Origin: Prosopocoilus inquinatus
Lineage: Eukaryota > Arthropoda > Insecta > Coleoptera > Lucanidae
Assembly: GCA_036172665.1 (NCBI GenBank)
Contig: CM069872.1
Location: 24,432,001 to 24,496,000, forward strand
Direction: 5' to 3'
Length of the DNA: 64,000 bases
Below, piece by piece: positions 46,230 through 58,380 of this stretch. Made by a program: the position numbers and the translations under genes. Numbering within the stretch: position 1 is the stretch's first letter; every line of letters starts with the position of its first letter. A model generated the notes under the pieces. The model was not told where the DNA came from, did no database searches, and saw nothing but the letters and a program-made list of their open reading frames with translations.

Positions 46230-46659
46230 GCTGCTTTCTATTTGGGAGCATGAGGCCCGTGAGGCACAGAACTCGGGACTACTCGGAGCTGCTCTGAATA
46301 GCTCGTAAATGGAACACGAAATTTTATGCGCAAAATAACACATATTATTTATAAGTCAGTTTGATCAATTAAACTTGATAATTAAATAGTTTCCGCAAGT
46401 AAATGATTAGGATAATTTTTAACTATCCAACTACTCATTTATGCGCCAGATAGAACCAGGGATAGAACTTGGCTTAACCTCAAGTACCATGAAAATTGCC
46501 ACTGGTGCTTCACGCCTCTAGTCAAAAGCTGGTCCTCGAGGGGAAAAGGGGAAGAACTCATCGAGACTTGACGCCCCGGTCGCTTTTTTTTAAATCGAAC
46601 AGAGCCTCTTGTGTCCCAGAGCAGCCCAGAGCTGCTCCCAGAGACCAATGGAAAGCGCC
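46230..46659. mobile_element. Probable MITE with imperfect GAGCAGCTC-rich ends
   Basis: The ends GCTGCTTTCTATTTGGGAGC and GGCGCTTTCCATTGGTCTCT (reverse strand) are imperfect inverted copies, each near a GAGCTGCTC motif. GC-richer than surroundings. Target duplication not resolved. Confidence 0.4.
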
Positions 46660-46767
46660 TATTACATGAAATATATGATCGTTTGTTGCAGCCTTACCGA
46701 AATTGAAATAATTAAATTATTTACACTTGCCAAGCACAAAAAGTCAAGTTTCAGAATTCATTAAATA

Positions 46768-46997
46768 CACTACTCAAAAAATAAAAGTAGTCATTTTTGT
46801 GTTTTGGCTTTTATTTGGCATGGCTGAACATTTTTAAATATTAACTTGACTAAGTGCAAATTAATTTTTATACAAGTTAAGGGTGTACTAAACAAGCAAC
46901 AGTTTTATAGATACGATAAGTTTTACTTACAAATTTTAAGCCTTAAGTGAAAATATGCGAACAAAAAATAATGACTACTTTTCTTTTTTGAGCAGTG
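46768..46997. mobile_element. Tc1/mariner MITE with TA duplication
   Basis: CACTACTCAAAAAATAAAAG at the left matches the inverse CTTTTCTTTTTTGAGCAGTG at the right; flanks TA at 46766-46767 and 46998-46999. The termini resemble those of Tc1-like elements. 230 bp, no ORF. Confidence 0.8.
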
Positions 46998-47096
46998 TAG
47001 TTAAGTTAAATAATCTTTCTTTTATTCTAACTATTCTATCCTACTTGACAATTTTAAAACTGAGTAAAACTCTAACTTGAATTATGAAAGGTATAT

Positions 47097-48433
47097 GGCC
47101 GGTTTCACAATGCTTCGTTAAATATGTAAGTTCCGATTAACTCTGTAACGAATAAGACAAATAGTCTTAATGGTCCGTTAAGTGTTTCACAAAGCTCGAT
47201 TAAGAGATAACGCTTCGTTTACTTCTGTCTAATCAGGCGTTAGGTTAATCGATAGAATTCCAGCGATTAAAAAGCAACGAGTGAATTTTCCATAGTTTTT
47301 ATAAAGCTTTTTTGATATAAAAATTCCACACATATATCTAAAAAATAATTATAATTTTATTTAAAAATGTAACGTACCTTAAATATGAAAAATAATGACA
47401 TTTCTGTACTTTTTACTCACTTGGTTTATTGATTAATTTTTACGACACTATTTCGGAAATTATTTTCAACAACAAACCAAATTATTTCAAAATGTTTGCA
47501 ACCTCACCTTCTTCTCTGACGATAAAGAAATGCCTCCTTAAGGTAGGATTAATTTTATAAGAGACAGAAATAATCCTTTTAGTGATTTGGATGATAATGA
47601 ATTTAACGTTTCGCTTTTCCAATAAAGTTATGGAACTCTTTGGTTCCACACTAGAACCTGCAACAAGCAAAAATAAATTTATTTTATGGTACAAATCAGT
47701 TGCTGATAAACTTACCTTATTATCCACTGAAATATTTCAACCGCTGATTACTGATACTTTCAGAAACTATCGATACGTAGAATAATTCATCGTGTCACTG
47801 ATCTTATTGCAAGGCAAAGCAAACAGTTAATTAAACTGCCAACAGAAGCTTCGCAAGTTAACATCAGTCCATTCTCATGCCATTGGCACCACAGATTGTA
47901 CCCCATGTTAAAATTATTTCACCTGGTGGTAATCCTGCTGAGCTGTACTGCAACAGAAAATGTGTCTTTGCCACATGTGTTCAAGTAATTCAACTGCACC
48001 AAAGTTTAACGCCTCCCTTTCTTTTTTCTTTTTCATTTTTAAAAATCACTAACTGCACTGATACGAAGAATTTAAGATGTATTTATTTTGAGTTTCTAAC
48101 CTCACCCTACTTGACCGCAGGTCTGCCGCCTTACCCGACAGACTAATAACAGTCGTTGACGATAATTGGGGCCGCATATACCGGTTAATCAATTCTCTCA
48201 CTCTTACTTGCATTAAACGCATTCATTCTATTTCACTCTCTCCAATTATCGTAAACGCCTAACAATAAAGTAAAGCAATTTTTCGATGTTGCCAAACGTA
48301 AACTCCAATTAGTTAATCAGAGATTAACATAATAGTCTTTTGTTTTGTGAAACAGCATCAAATTTTTAACACTGATTAAACTTAACGGTTGATTAGCTAA
48401 TCAACGCTTTAACAAAGCTTTGTGAAACCGGCC
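47097..48433. mobile_element. Non-autonomous TIR element, copy 2 (paired with 4538-6152)
   Basis: Ends GGCCGGTTTCACAA and TTGTGAAACCGGCC are perfect inverses. The internal sequence aligns with copy 1, without the nested MITE. It carries short frames (47482-47785) without family. Target duplication unclear. Confidence 0.65.
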
Positions 48434-48779
48434 ATTAGAGTTTTAAATTCAAAATGGGGGGTGTGCGATACTGGGTATCGAACAGCCAATAACATTTAGA
48501 GTTTGCAGAAATAATACTAAAAAGTGAGAAGTTTGATGAGCAAAGAAAATATATCGCTAATGAATAAACGGCAAGAAGATATAGGAGTATGCCAATACAG
48601 AACGAAAGAAAACATAATTTTGAATCACATGGCATCAGAAAAATAATATCAGACCAGATTAAATCAAATCAGTATATCTGATGCTATTACATACTACCGG
48701 GTGTTCCAATTAAAAAAAAATAGTTCAAATGGAAGTTCTTTTCTTCTGAATCACGTTGTATGTGTTATTGGTTGTTAAT

Positions 48780-48895
48780 ATAATAAATAGATAAAACAGC
48801 GGCATCCCATGATCGCCTTTTGACCTGACATTGAGGTAGGATAGACAAATTGAAGCAGGTTTGCTACATAATAAGTCCCCCTGCAAGGCGGCCAA
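48780..48895 (-). repeat. Type-C repeat fragment (no ribozyme)
   Basis: Matches 35222-35330: CGATCGCTTTTTGACC-like start, GGATAGACAAATTGAAGC and CAAGGCGGCC. Truncated before the hammerhead. Confidence 0.65.
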
Positions 48896-49015
48896 AAACA
48901 ATAACAAAATTTCTTAATGTTAAAGAAAATATTAAAATAAAAAAAAAAAAACAATAATTGTTGTGCTAGTACAGATTGATCATGTCGTTTAATAATAAAT
49001 TGTTTTGTTTTACAG

Positions 49016-49529
49016 GATAACAATGTGGATTTACAATTAGGACTTCAGTATTTTATATCTGAAGTAATTAAATCATTAGTGAGAAGCGAACGAAATCAGC
49101 AAGTAATGTGTGATAGTAGGTTTGTCAGTTACTTATTATCCATAGGCTCGGTGCCCTTACAAAACGAAGACCATCCGTTGCATTCGCCACTGCAATACAT
49201 GTTGGAAAGGTTAGCAGCACAAGCTCTAGAACCGACCGACCTAAGAAATTTCTTACGCTTAGGGAATCCTCTCTCGTGCTTACCGTTGGGTAGTAAAAAT
49301 CCAGGAGGCGGTCCTGTACCTCTCACCAGAATAAAAACTTTAGTTTCGATGACGACACCAAAAGACTTTAGGGCACAGTCTTCTTGCACATTGCCCCCCT
49401 TTGTTGAATTTGATATGTCAGCTGAGGGTTTTGGATGCTTGTACTTACCAAGTATTGCACCACAGTCCTTAACTGTGCCTAGTGTGGTCACAGGTGTAGA
49501 TAGCAATGTTTTAGGAGGTATAGGAGCAG
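49016..49529 (+). CDS. bchs: bchs exon H
   Basis: 514 bases after TTTACAG. Reads NVDLQLGLQYFISEVIKSLV and RSERNQQVMC, then SPLQYMLERLAAQALEP, FLRLGNPLSC and a conserved PLTRIKTLVSMTTPKD. The end (AEGFGCLYLPSIAPQS) introduces the concanavalin-A-like domain. A weak donor CAG/GTATAC at 49530 leaves phase 1; the frame continues open for a few codons past it. Confidence 0.92.
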
Positions 49530-49593
49530 GTATACCTGTCAGATAACAAGCGTACTTCAAATCTCAAACATATTATATTTGCATTTATTTCAG
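49530..49593 (+). other. bchs: bchs mini-intron (64 bp)
   Basis: GTATAC at 49530 to TTTATTTCAG at 49593; a TAA in frame at 49545 means retention would truncate the protein. Confidence 0.8.
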
Positions 49594-49815
49594 GTGATAG
49601 ACTATTTCCGCCTCAAACGGGTCTTAGTTTCTCGACGTGGATCTGTGTAGATAAATTTTCTGATCCACGTACCGATCCTCATTGTGTAAGACTGCTTACT
49701 CTAGTCAGGAATTTAAATAGTGCTAGGGAAGACCATTTAGTGTGTCTGTCAATTGTTTTATCTGCTAGGGATAAAGCTATCATTGTGTCTACTCAGGAAA
49801 CTCATATACCACATC
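49594..49815 (+). CDS. bchs: bchs exon I, concanavalin-A-like domain start
   Basis: GDRLFPPQTGLSFSTWICVD is the typical first strand of the LamG/ConA-like domain in BEACH proteins, followed by VRLLTLVRNLNSA and AIIVSTQET. Ends with the first base of a histidine codon before GTAAGC (49816). Confidence 0.92.
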
Positions 49816-49870
49816 GTAAGCGACTCAGTTCTTATTTTTTTTTGTCGGTTCTTTTTAATTCGTGCTTCAG
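49816..49870 (+). other. bchs: bchs mini-intron (55 bp)
   Basis: GTAAGC to TCGTGCTTCAG. Removing it joins two halves of the ConA-like domain in frame. Confidence 0.8.
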
Positions 49871-50190
49871 ATATCGGCGAGTGGGAACCGGAAGGTTCCG
49901 GTGAATATGGGGCAAGAATTTGGTGTCCCGACATACTGCAAGAGGGACAGTGGCATCATGTGGTGGTTGTGTTAAACAGAGCTGTGTTGAAAAATTCTTC
50001 GTTTTCTTTGTACTTGGACGGGCAACATATGCATACACAGAAATTGCATTACATTTCACAAAACCCAGGCGGTGCTTCTGCTAACTTGACGGTGGCCTCT
50101 TCAGTGTATGGGTTTATTGGTTCCCCACCTGCTTGGAGAAGATTTTCCAGGTTATGTTGGAAGCAGGGACCATGTCACTTAATTGAAGAA
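49871..50190 (+). CDS. bchs: bchs exon J, concanavalin-A-like domain end
   Basis: Reads EWEPEGSGEYGARIWCPDIL, then GQWHHVVVVLNRAVLKNSSF (the hallmark H-V-V strand), LYLDGQ and VYGFIGSPPAWRR. Ends LIEE at GAA/GTAAGT (50191), phase 0. Confidence 0.93.
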
Positions 50191-52661
50191 GTAAGTATCA
50201 TTTGAATAAAAAAAAGTTAGAGTAATTGTTATATTGTAAGAAACACTGGCTGCTTTCCATTTATTTAGTTTATCAGATCCATTTACTTCTCCTCGCTTCC
50301 ATACTCGTTTCTTTTATCAACAGCTGATCAAAATAATCAGAGGATTTTGTCATCCTTCCTCCTTCCGTTTTTGTGAACTAACTTTCTTAAATCCTCAGTT
50401 ACTTAACATGATTCTCCCACGGATAGCTGAATTAAAATGTAATATACGACCGGTCTAATTTGCTTAAAAATGTGTTCTAGTAGAGGAAACCATGGAGTGT
50501 GTAAACTAGCGCCCTCTAACATCTCACACGTATTAATTCGATGTTACAGGTTACTCACGATATAGAGAACACTGGTACGCTCTTTCGCCGCCATTTTCAG
50601 TTTAAGATTTTGAGCAAGTTGAGTAGTTTGTAAAAATTCGCTAGATGGCAGAACCGTATCGCGGACTGTCATTTTTATCAAATTCCGCAGCCGATTCTTC
50701 TGAGGCTCTTGTGGTAAACAAAACACATGGGTAGAGATAAACAGAGGTCAGTACGCAACAACTGGTTTGAGGTTAAATACTGCATTTCAAATTTTAACTA
50801 TGAATTTAAAGCGAAGTTGTCAGGCGTAGAAATTTTAATTTAAAGAGGGTATGTATTGGCGAATAATTTAATTCGTTTCCTAATTTAGTTACATTGCATT
50901 CAAAATAGAAAAACTTCTCAGAGTTAATTTGTGTTGAAGCAAGGAGATTTTAACATAAACATGAACTCATCGTAAGATTGCTATCTAACCTAGAATATCC
51001 ACCAATCCATCTGGCAATAAACTGACCGATGTATTGATTAAAATGTACTCAATATAACGAGTGGATATAAACTCACAAAAATACCTATCTAGTGTAACAT
51101 CAGTTCTGCATGCAAGTGACACCAAAAGTGCATAAAGTTAAAACACCTAAACGTTACTGCAGCTTGTTTCCTTCAAGTTTGATGACCTAGCAAATTAATT
51201 CCATCGAAGCTGAAAATATCAAGTGTTATGTGAGAGGCACATAACCTTCTTTATATTATTTCTAATTTAATAAATATAATAATTTTGACACTAGTTTTGA
51301 ATTTGAGGGAGCCACATGACATTCGCTTTTAATTTTTTACGGAAACACTTTTTAATGCTCCTTGGACTGGCCGTGCTATGTGAGATATCAGTTCAGTTGG
51401 CCATGAGTTCTCCCTACAAACTCGTTATTCTTTATACGTAGTTGGTTATTTAAAATGCTTTCCTTTTGCCATAAATCTCACCTCAGGTCAGATAAACACC
51501 ATTTCTGTTAGCACAAACAAGTAAGTTTGAATGAATATTTTAACTTTACAATTAATAGGAGGGCTCGAGCAGCAGAGTGGGAGACTGAATTGTCAATTTT
51601 AACTCATTTATTTAAGCTGCTTTCGATTATGGATGCTAGAGTGCACCGGAGCTCCAGGTCTCTGATATTGGAAATTTGTGAAAACCGAACATGCCGAAGC
51701 AGCCTAGAGTGTTCTGAATTACTCCAGCACGTATGATCCAAAGCAGCCGTAAAGTGTAAAAGAAAAATATATTGTTACCATGTGTTTCACGAATAGTACC
51801 GGGTGAGCAATGGAATTCATAATTAGAGGAGTCTGTGATTGGTGCTGTTTTATGCTGTGTGGTTGGATACAATGAGAAATAAATAATAAGTTGACAGTTC
51901 TCATATTTGAGGTTATGCTCGTGCTTTATACAATAAAAAAAAGAACAATAATCAAGAACTGTCAAATTTACTTGATGATACTTTTTTCTTCTAGGGCGTT
52001 GAAATAAATGATAAAAAGTATCAATCAATTCTTGGTTATTATCAAGGAAAAGAAATCGGGCCACTTGTTCCGCGCTCGGTACGAAAATTTAATACTCGGA
52101 CTGTACTAGCTCCGCCCGCAGTATTTGGAAGGGAGTTATCTCATGTGGCTGCATCGAGCACAATACTTTCGACTTGTAGGGGTTTTTATTGTTTGCAATT
52201 AAATATTTAAAGCATGTGGTGATTTCCAGCGACTATTACATGCATGTTTATAGTTTCAAAGAGAAACTTTCTTCTATTATTTCTCTAGGATGTGCGAACG
52301 CATTGACGATTAAATACATTTAAATCGTTTAGTCGTCGAAGAAAAAACCCGAACTAACTCGCATGTCTTCCCTCTCCATTCAATGACAATTAGAAGCATC
52401 GCAGCCGCGCAAAGGTGGAAGGAGTGAACAGTACATTCGGCGTGAAAAGCGTCGGTACTTGGTGGGCCCAATTCTTAAGCTTGATTATTATTCTAATTAA
52501 TATCTCGGTCAGTGCGAATGTCAAATTATGCGTATGAAATCAGAATTCTCAAATCCACTCGAATCTGCTAGAAAATCGGGGGCGTTCTATTAAAAAAACA
52601 TCTCGATCACGTCATTGCAGAAAGTGGTGGGGATGAAAAAAAAAAGATGACACTCATTTAT

Positions 52662-52775
52662 ACCGGATGTAATCAAATTAGTTTCACATATTAATACTGC
52701 AAGCTCCTCGTCATATAAGAGAATTAATGCCGCAATTATCAAAGGTCTAACTCAAAAATAAAAAAAATGACCTAC
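52662..52775. repeat. One end of the TACAGGGTGTAATCAAAT element
   Basis: Matches 59452-59570, including GTTTCACATATTAATAC and AAGAGAATTAATGC. No opposite end was found nearby. Confidence 0.6.
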
Positions 52776-53284
52776 TAATGGAGCGTTGGTACATTTGTTT
52801 GAGAACTTCTGGTCGATCGTGCGTAAGGCTATCATAAAATAAAGCTCCAGCAAAAGTCAAGGTCAAGGGCTTGATCGCATTTTTAAAAGCTGTGATGTTT
52901 TATGTAAACATAATATCAAATTCATAGTGTCCCGATAGTTGCCCACGTGTGCAATTTGATTAAAGAAGACCATTTTAAATCTACTCTCACTGATTATAGA
53001 ATTAAATTTGTTTTATTAGATAATCGACAATAATTGATTTTAGTATAAATCACATAAACATAAACATTATTCTTTATTGAATAACTAAAGTCTTCAATAA
53101 CGACAAGACTAAATAAATAAATAAATACGTAAAATGAACAAGCATTCGACAATAATTTAAGTAAAAAATAGGTTATTTGTCAGATACTCCTCGATGTCAT
53201 TTATTTGTACAGTGTAAGCAAAACAAAATAATCAAACCATAAATGAAGGGACGATGAATACCAACGTGCGTTGTTTACAATAAA

Positions 53285-53570
53285 ATTTTTAGAAAAATTT
53301 TGTGCAAATCGTTTTTGATTGCAGTGAGAACCTCGAGCAGCCTCTGGACAGCTGTTTCAGCCCTGCTTGGGGCTTCTTCAGCAGAAACGTAGCTCGACAT
53401 TCCCACTGCAGACCAAAAACGACTTGCCCAATTTATTCGCAAGTCGTTTTTGTTTGCAGCGGGAATGTCGAGCTACGTCTCTGCTGAAGAAGCCCCAAGC
53501 AGGGCTGACAAAGGCTGACAGGCGCTTTGAAGCGGGATTTGCTCCTAATGAGTCCCCCATGCAATAATTT
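53285..53570. mobile_element. Type-C hammerhead repeats, head to head
   Basis: 53285-53440 is on the minus strand and 53441-53570 on the +. They meet at the shared phrase AAGTCGTTTTTG. The first carries an intact ribozyme; the second is cut after stem II (GGGCTGACA). Confidence 0.7.
53334..53396 (-). ncRNA. Hammerhead ribozyme, type C, intact core
   Basis: Minus strand equals 35675-35737 except a C to T change in the inner stem I, which leaves a G-U pair. CTGAAGA, AGCCC/GGGCT, GAAA, ACAGCTGT and cleavage C are all present. Confidence 0.78.
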
Positions 53571-54813
53571 TTAGAATGTTACCTTAAGGCTGTTTGCTCG
53601 TCCCCAAAATAGTTGTTCCCATTTCCTGGGCTTATTTTTCATTAAAATCGTACCAATTTTTCGCGAAAAATTTTTAAATAGATTCTGTTAGGCGGCTAAA
53701 GGCTCGTTTTTCGAGAATTGCCAAAAAGGCCTTTAAAAAAATTAAAATTAAAAAAATTCGAAAATGTAAGCCTTTAGCCGAAATTTCGCAGTATTCAATA
53801 ATAATAAACTGTTTAGTTTTTTTTTTATTATTTTTAAAAATAAGGTCAGGAAATGGAAAACAAGTTTGAAATTTTCGGAATGAAATCGCTGAAATCAAAT
53901 GTGGTATGTGATACACGCTAGCTCCGCCTTCGGGCCTAGTGCAAGAGGGGCAAATTCGCACATTCATTCTCCCGATTTGGTGACAGATGAAGAGTATGAC
54001 TGAGAGCGAATGCGTTTCAGTGCGTGTATGAGTGAAACACAGAATACACGCACCGTAAACACACGAACGCTACCGAGCGCTGCCAGAAAATAATTCTACA
54101 AAGACTTCTCTTTTCAGAGTCGTGCTTTTTGGTAATTTTTTTACGGTACATTGAAAGAAACATTTTTGTCATAATAAACTTCTGCAAATCTGATAGTCAT
54201 GCACTTAATTAGTTTTAAAAAGGGAATGCTCAACATTTTGCTCAATATTTTGTTATTTATTTGTGTACACATTTACCTTGACATCATGAAAAATGCCTGT
54301 TAATGCATGTAATTAATATTATGTGATAACACAGGAATAAACAATAAGTAAAATGGGTCGGTGATGTAACATTTTGAATATCAAGTTCACCCAAATAGTG
54401 AAACGGAACTGCGTCAAATAATTTTTGTTTCTACACAACTAATTGAATAAAATATAAATACTTGATGAATACGAGGATTCAGATCTCATCAACTGTAACC
54501 TAATCTACAACCACGGTTTCAAATTTGTAAGTGCATCTGCATTATACGATATTTTTAAACATTCGTCAAGCATCTCAAAAAAAAAAAAAATTAAAAGCTT
54601 GTTTTTGATCCTGTTAATATTAACATTCTGGTGAAATAGTGCGGCCATTTTGAATCATATTGTACTACACACCAAAAGAATCTGGAACACGTAATACGTT
54701 CAGTTGTAAATACGAGGAGTTAATTATTGTTGCTATCATGTATTCGTCCGTTTGTTTATTTCCGTGTTTTTTAAGTTTCTGTAGAAACAAGTTTAAAATT
54801 GCATTCAAACTAA

Positions 54814-54936
54814 TAGCGTTTTCCACTGGGTGCACTAGTGCGCACTGAGTGTATTTCCAACTCGGTTCAGCTTTATGTAATAAAACGAGATGGAGATACA
54901 CTCAGTGCATACCGGTACAGCCAGCGGAAAACGCTA
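54814..54936. mobile_element. MITE with TAA target duplication
   Basis: Ends TAGCGTTTTCC and GGAAAACGCTA; TAA at 54811-54813 and 54937-54939. Inner arms share TGCACT and CAGTGCA words. 123 bp. One half-copy at 10230-10312. Confidence 0.75.
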
Positions 54937-55491
54937 TAATAAAATAACTCAAATATGTATGCACAACAATTGTCTCAATTTTTTTTTAGTGGACATAGTA
55001 CAATTAGATATTATACGGCATTATATAATATGGAATCTTGCAGAGCAGATTTCAAATACAGATCTATTTCAGAATTGTCACCAAATTATCAGAAAGAGGT
55101 TTCAACTGTCCAGATCGATCAGAATCGTTATTTTAATTTTCTTTTAAAGCCAGTATAGGCAGCATATGTTCTAAATGAAAATATTTTAACTTCAGCTTCA
55201 TGTTATGCCAAAAATTGTCATCTTTTTTAATTTGAAAAAGAAAACGTATTACAGGTGTGTTGTAAATGTAAATTGCTTTTTATTTTTTCTAAAATCGTCT
55301 ATAATTTCTATTTTATACACTAGTCTTCAAAACCAAATCGGTTTTACTTATTTTTATTGTCAAAATTATAGCTTTCGTGTGCTTAAAAGTTGAAACTATT
55401 ACAAAAATAATCTTATAAGATTTCAGAAAAAAATAATGTATTATGATGAATTCAGAACTTTCTTGACGTTTATGTAAATAACATTACTTGT

Positions 55492-58380
55492 TCACGTATC
55501 ATTCCCAAAGGTGTCCATACAACGAATACAACTATTCGTTAAAGTCAACTGCCCTTGAATCTGATAATAGTAGATATGTGTTTTCTTCAGTTTCACAGTA
55601 TTGCCATCCAAAAAGAAATAGGGCATAACTTTCATCTTTGCTGCTTCCTGAGGAGTTATTTTGAACTTCGCTAACTTATAGGGACACTTGATCTCAATTA
55701 TAGCATCCTCACCAACTAGTCCATCAGGACTAGCTCCAGGATACGGCATTTCTTTAGATATAAATAATCCGCCGTTCAACTTTATGTCCAAATTCCTGTG
55801 AAAATTGTTTTCTCGCAATTTCTTCATGGTTACGGCACCAATTTGTAACTATACTTTCGAAAAATTAGAGGAAATTAATTTTTACGCCAATTTTTTGGCA
55901 TCAGTTGTTTGACGTTTTTTACAGACAATACCAAATTTCGTTGCTGTTAGTCTTCGCTCTTTATGCCATTTCACTTTGGTGTTTTGGCCAACAGTGTTTC
56001 TCTCTAACGATTCTAACTCTACCTGGGTCCTGCTCAAGTAGTCCATTAAAGATGATTTATTTTCTTCTAAGTTTTTAAGAGGGATCACCTCTTTTATTAG
56101 TCCGTAGTCACCCTCAGCTTCGGCTGCCTGTTTTCTTTTCTGCCTTGCCCAAGAAATAGTCGTGCTCTGCATTTTCGGTAAAAACGTCTCCTACGCAACT
56201 TTGACGTATACAGTGTACCCGGATAGAAAGATGATTAAATTAGCAAAAAGATGCAGGTTCGAGAGCTTATTAAGAATCCATTTTCAAGTATTACTTGTCA
56301 TGGCTAACTTGATTATATTGAGATGCGGTTTGCACGATAATTTAAGTACTTTTATGGGCACTTAATAAAACTAATCCCATTTTTACAAATTTTCAATAAT
56401 CTAACCTAACCTTAAAATTTTAAATTGGTGATTTTGTTGGCCCTTTTAAGAGAGACTCAATGATGTATCACATGATATGGAAACTTCTTCAAAATTTTGG
56501 GAAACAGAACTTATTCTTTTTATGAATAGAAATCGCTAGTGCCATGATCACAAAACTTTGTTATCGAGACTGTTGCAAGCTAACCGCGCCCTTGTTAACG
56601 TTGGTAATAAACGGGCGTTTACATTACATACATATTTGTATTATACATGTGTCCTACATATTGTTTGACAAGTCTGGAATGAATCTGAAATTTCTCTCAT
56701 ACTACTATTACATTTTTCATGTATTTGACATGTATCCGACATTTTTTACCAGATAGTATAGTATTCCAAATTAATGGAAAACACAGCGATCGCAGACCAT
56801 ACAAAGGTACTTTACGCACGTGCAGAATAGTTAGCTGTTTTAAACTATTAAGCGATCTGATGGTTTGTGACGATGGAGTGATCCAAAAAGAGCATAGTAA
56901 TAATATGCGGCCGCGGCCAAAAACAAAAATTGATTGTCATCTTTCACGAGCGATACTTTTTTTTATTATTAAATATTAGATATGTAGCGAACAGGTCACA
57001 TAGTGTAAACGATGTCCTGTGCTAGTATTTGTCGAAGACTTGTGCTAAAGATTCATCAGGATTTGTATGCGACAAGTCGACAGTTTTGTAAAGATTTGTT
57101 TTTGAATTTATTGAAGACATGTATGTAATGTAAGCACTCCTTAAGGATTGCAGAACTTTAAATAGGTCTCGATTCACTTGATCGCGACTATACGTATACC
57201 AAGTGCTACAAGAACGTAGAACTTACTCGTGAAATATACGAAGCTCAGTATCCAGAAAAGGCTACACAGATGAAGCTGCAGTGCCACTGATCGTTCGTGG
57301 ACAATCGTGTACAAGCGATTAAAATTTTAGACCAATGAAATTCTTATCTTTTTGGCACATCATACCCCTAGCTGATGTGATATTGGTTTAAAATTTTAAT
57401 GGCTCGCTCACCATTGGCTGCAATCGATCAGTGCCACTGCAGAATAACTTGATAAACAAAAAGCAAAATTTCTGTGATCATGGCACTAGCGATTTCTGTT
57501 CGTAAAAAGAATAAGTTCGGTTTTTCAAAATTTTGAAGAAGTCTCCATATCGTGTGCTACATCATTGCATTCAGAAATAAATTTTCTCTTAAAAAGGCCA
57601 AGAAAATTAGGGAGTACCAATTTAAAATTTTAAAGTTAGGTTAGATTATTGAAAATTTGTAAAAATGAGATTTGTTTTATTAAGTGCCCTTAAAAGTACT
57701 TAAATCATCATGCAAACTAGTTCAAGCCGTATCTCAATATCTTAAGTAACAAAAAGTTAGGACAAATAAAAGAAATGAGGAGATTTTGGTTTTTGTAAAA
57801 TTTTAACCAAGTTGGCCATGACAAGTAATATTTGAAAATGGATTGTTAATGAACTCTTGAACCAGTATCTTTTTTAATCATCTCTCTATCTCTTCAAAGA
57901 CGGAAGTTACCCATGCTGTCCCTACGTATCCGGGCACACTGTATACTTTGGTACTTTTGGTTTCCCGACCATTCTCTTATAAATGCGGTGGCGATATTGC
58001 TCACTGAAATTATAAGAAACGCTCGCAGCGTGGCATCTCAGTTCGTAGCTATTTTTCAAAGAGAAGTTAACTCCTTCCACCAACAAATTTTGAAACAATT
58101 GAATTGTACGTCTCCGCTGCATTATTGTTCATATTTAAAAGTAAACTGTGTGCATTATGCGTCAAATGATTACAGCAAGCAATAATATCATGAAATAATC
58201 CACATTCTAGTAAGTCTGGAACTGAATTAATTTCATTATCTTTGAACCCGGTGCAAAAATAAACGTCACAATCAGAATGATCGCCGAATACGTGCTTAGG
58301 GCAATTAATAATGTCCTTTTTTAACGCATTAACTTGCTCTGTGAGCTTTTTTTTCTTCCTTGCGTCGGTACTTTAGACCA
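55492..58380 (-). pseudogene. YqaJ-type exonuclease pseudogene, split by a TA-element
   Basis: Reading down the minus strand: 58380-57945 gives INCPKHVFGDHSDCDVYFC, LTHNAHSLL, a frameshift at the VSKFVGGR phrase, then VNFSLKNSYELRC. After the inserted element, 56172-55882 gives KVKWHKERRLTATKFGIVCK. In the same frame after two stops, 55827-55492 gives YPGASPDGLVG and AIIEIKCPYK. The D...E-x-K arrangement is the catalytic centre of YqaJ/lambda-exonuclease-like nucleases. Similar chimeric ORFs recur in insect genomes and are thought to be transposon-borne; which element is unclear. Broken by stops, a frameshift and an insertion. Confidence 0.7.
56211..57941. mobile_element. Long-TIR element CAGTGTACCCGGAT, inserted at TATA
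   Basis: Left CAGTGTACCCGGATA and right ATCCGGGCACACTG are inverted ends, flanked on both sides by TATA (56207-56210, 57942-57945). Arms mirror for at least 350 bp, up to words CACTAGCG/CGCTAGTG near 56540 and 57480. The unique centre (about 56575-57475) has no transposase. Could be TA-targeting mariner or a 4-bp-duplication family. Confidence 0.75.

Larger units (their letters stand above)
46068..49015 (+). other. bchs intron (2.9 kb), MITE-filled
   Basis: Holds three MITE-like elements (46230-46659, 46768-46997, 47097-48433) and a fragment of the type-C repeat (48780-48895). About 48440-48775 has no recognised feature. Confidence 0.75.

Noticed and set aside
51527..51736. 69-codon + frame with helical composition
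   Set aside because: No family recognised and it does not fit bchs phase.
51995..52200. Candidate extra bchs exon (good acceptor, about 70 open codons)
   Set aside because: The exons on either side (50190 and 63698) join in phase with text contiguous in the family. The only nearby donor would give 181 bases, breaking the frame, and the peptide is unrecognised.
53881..54110. Possible tRNA or structured RNA (GC-rich patch)
   Set aside because: No cloverleaf or T-loop GTTCRA motif could be drawn.
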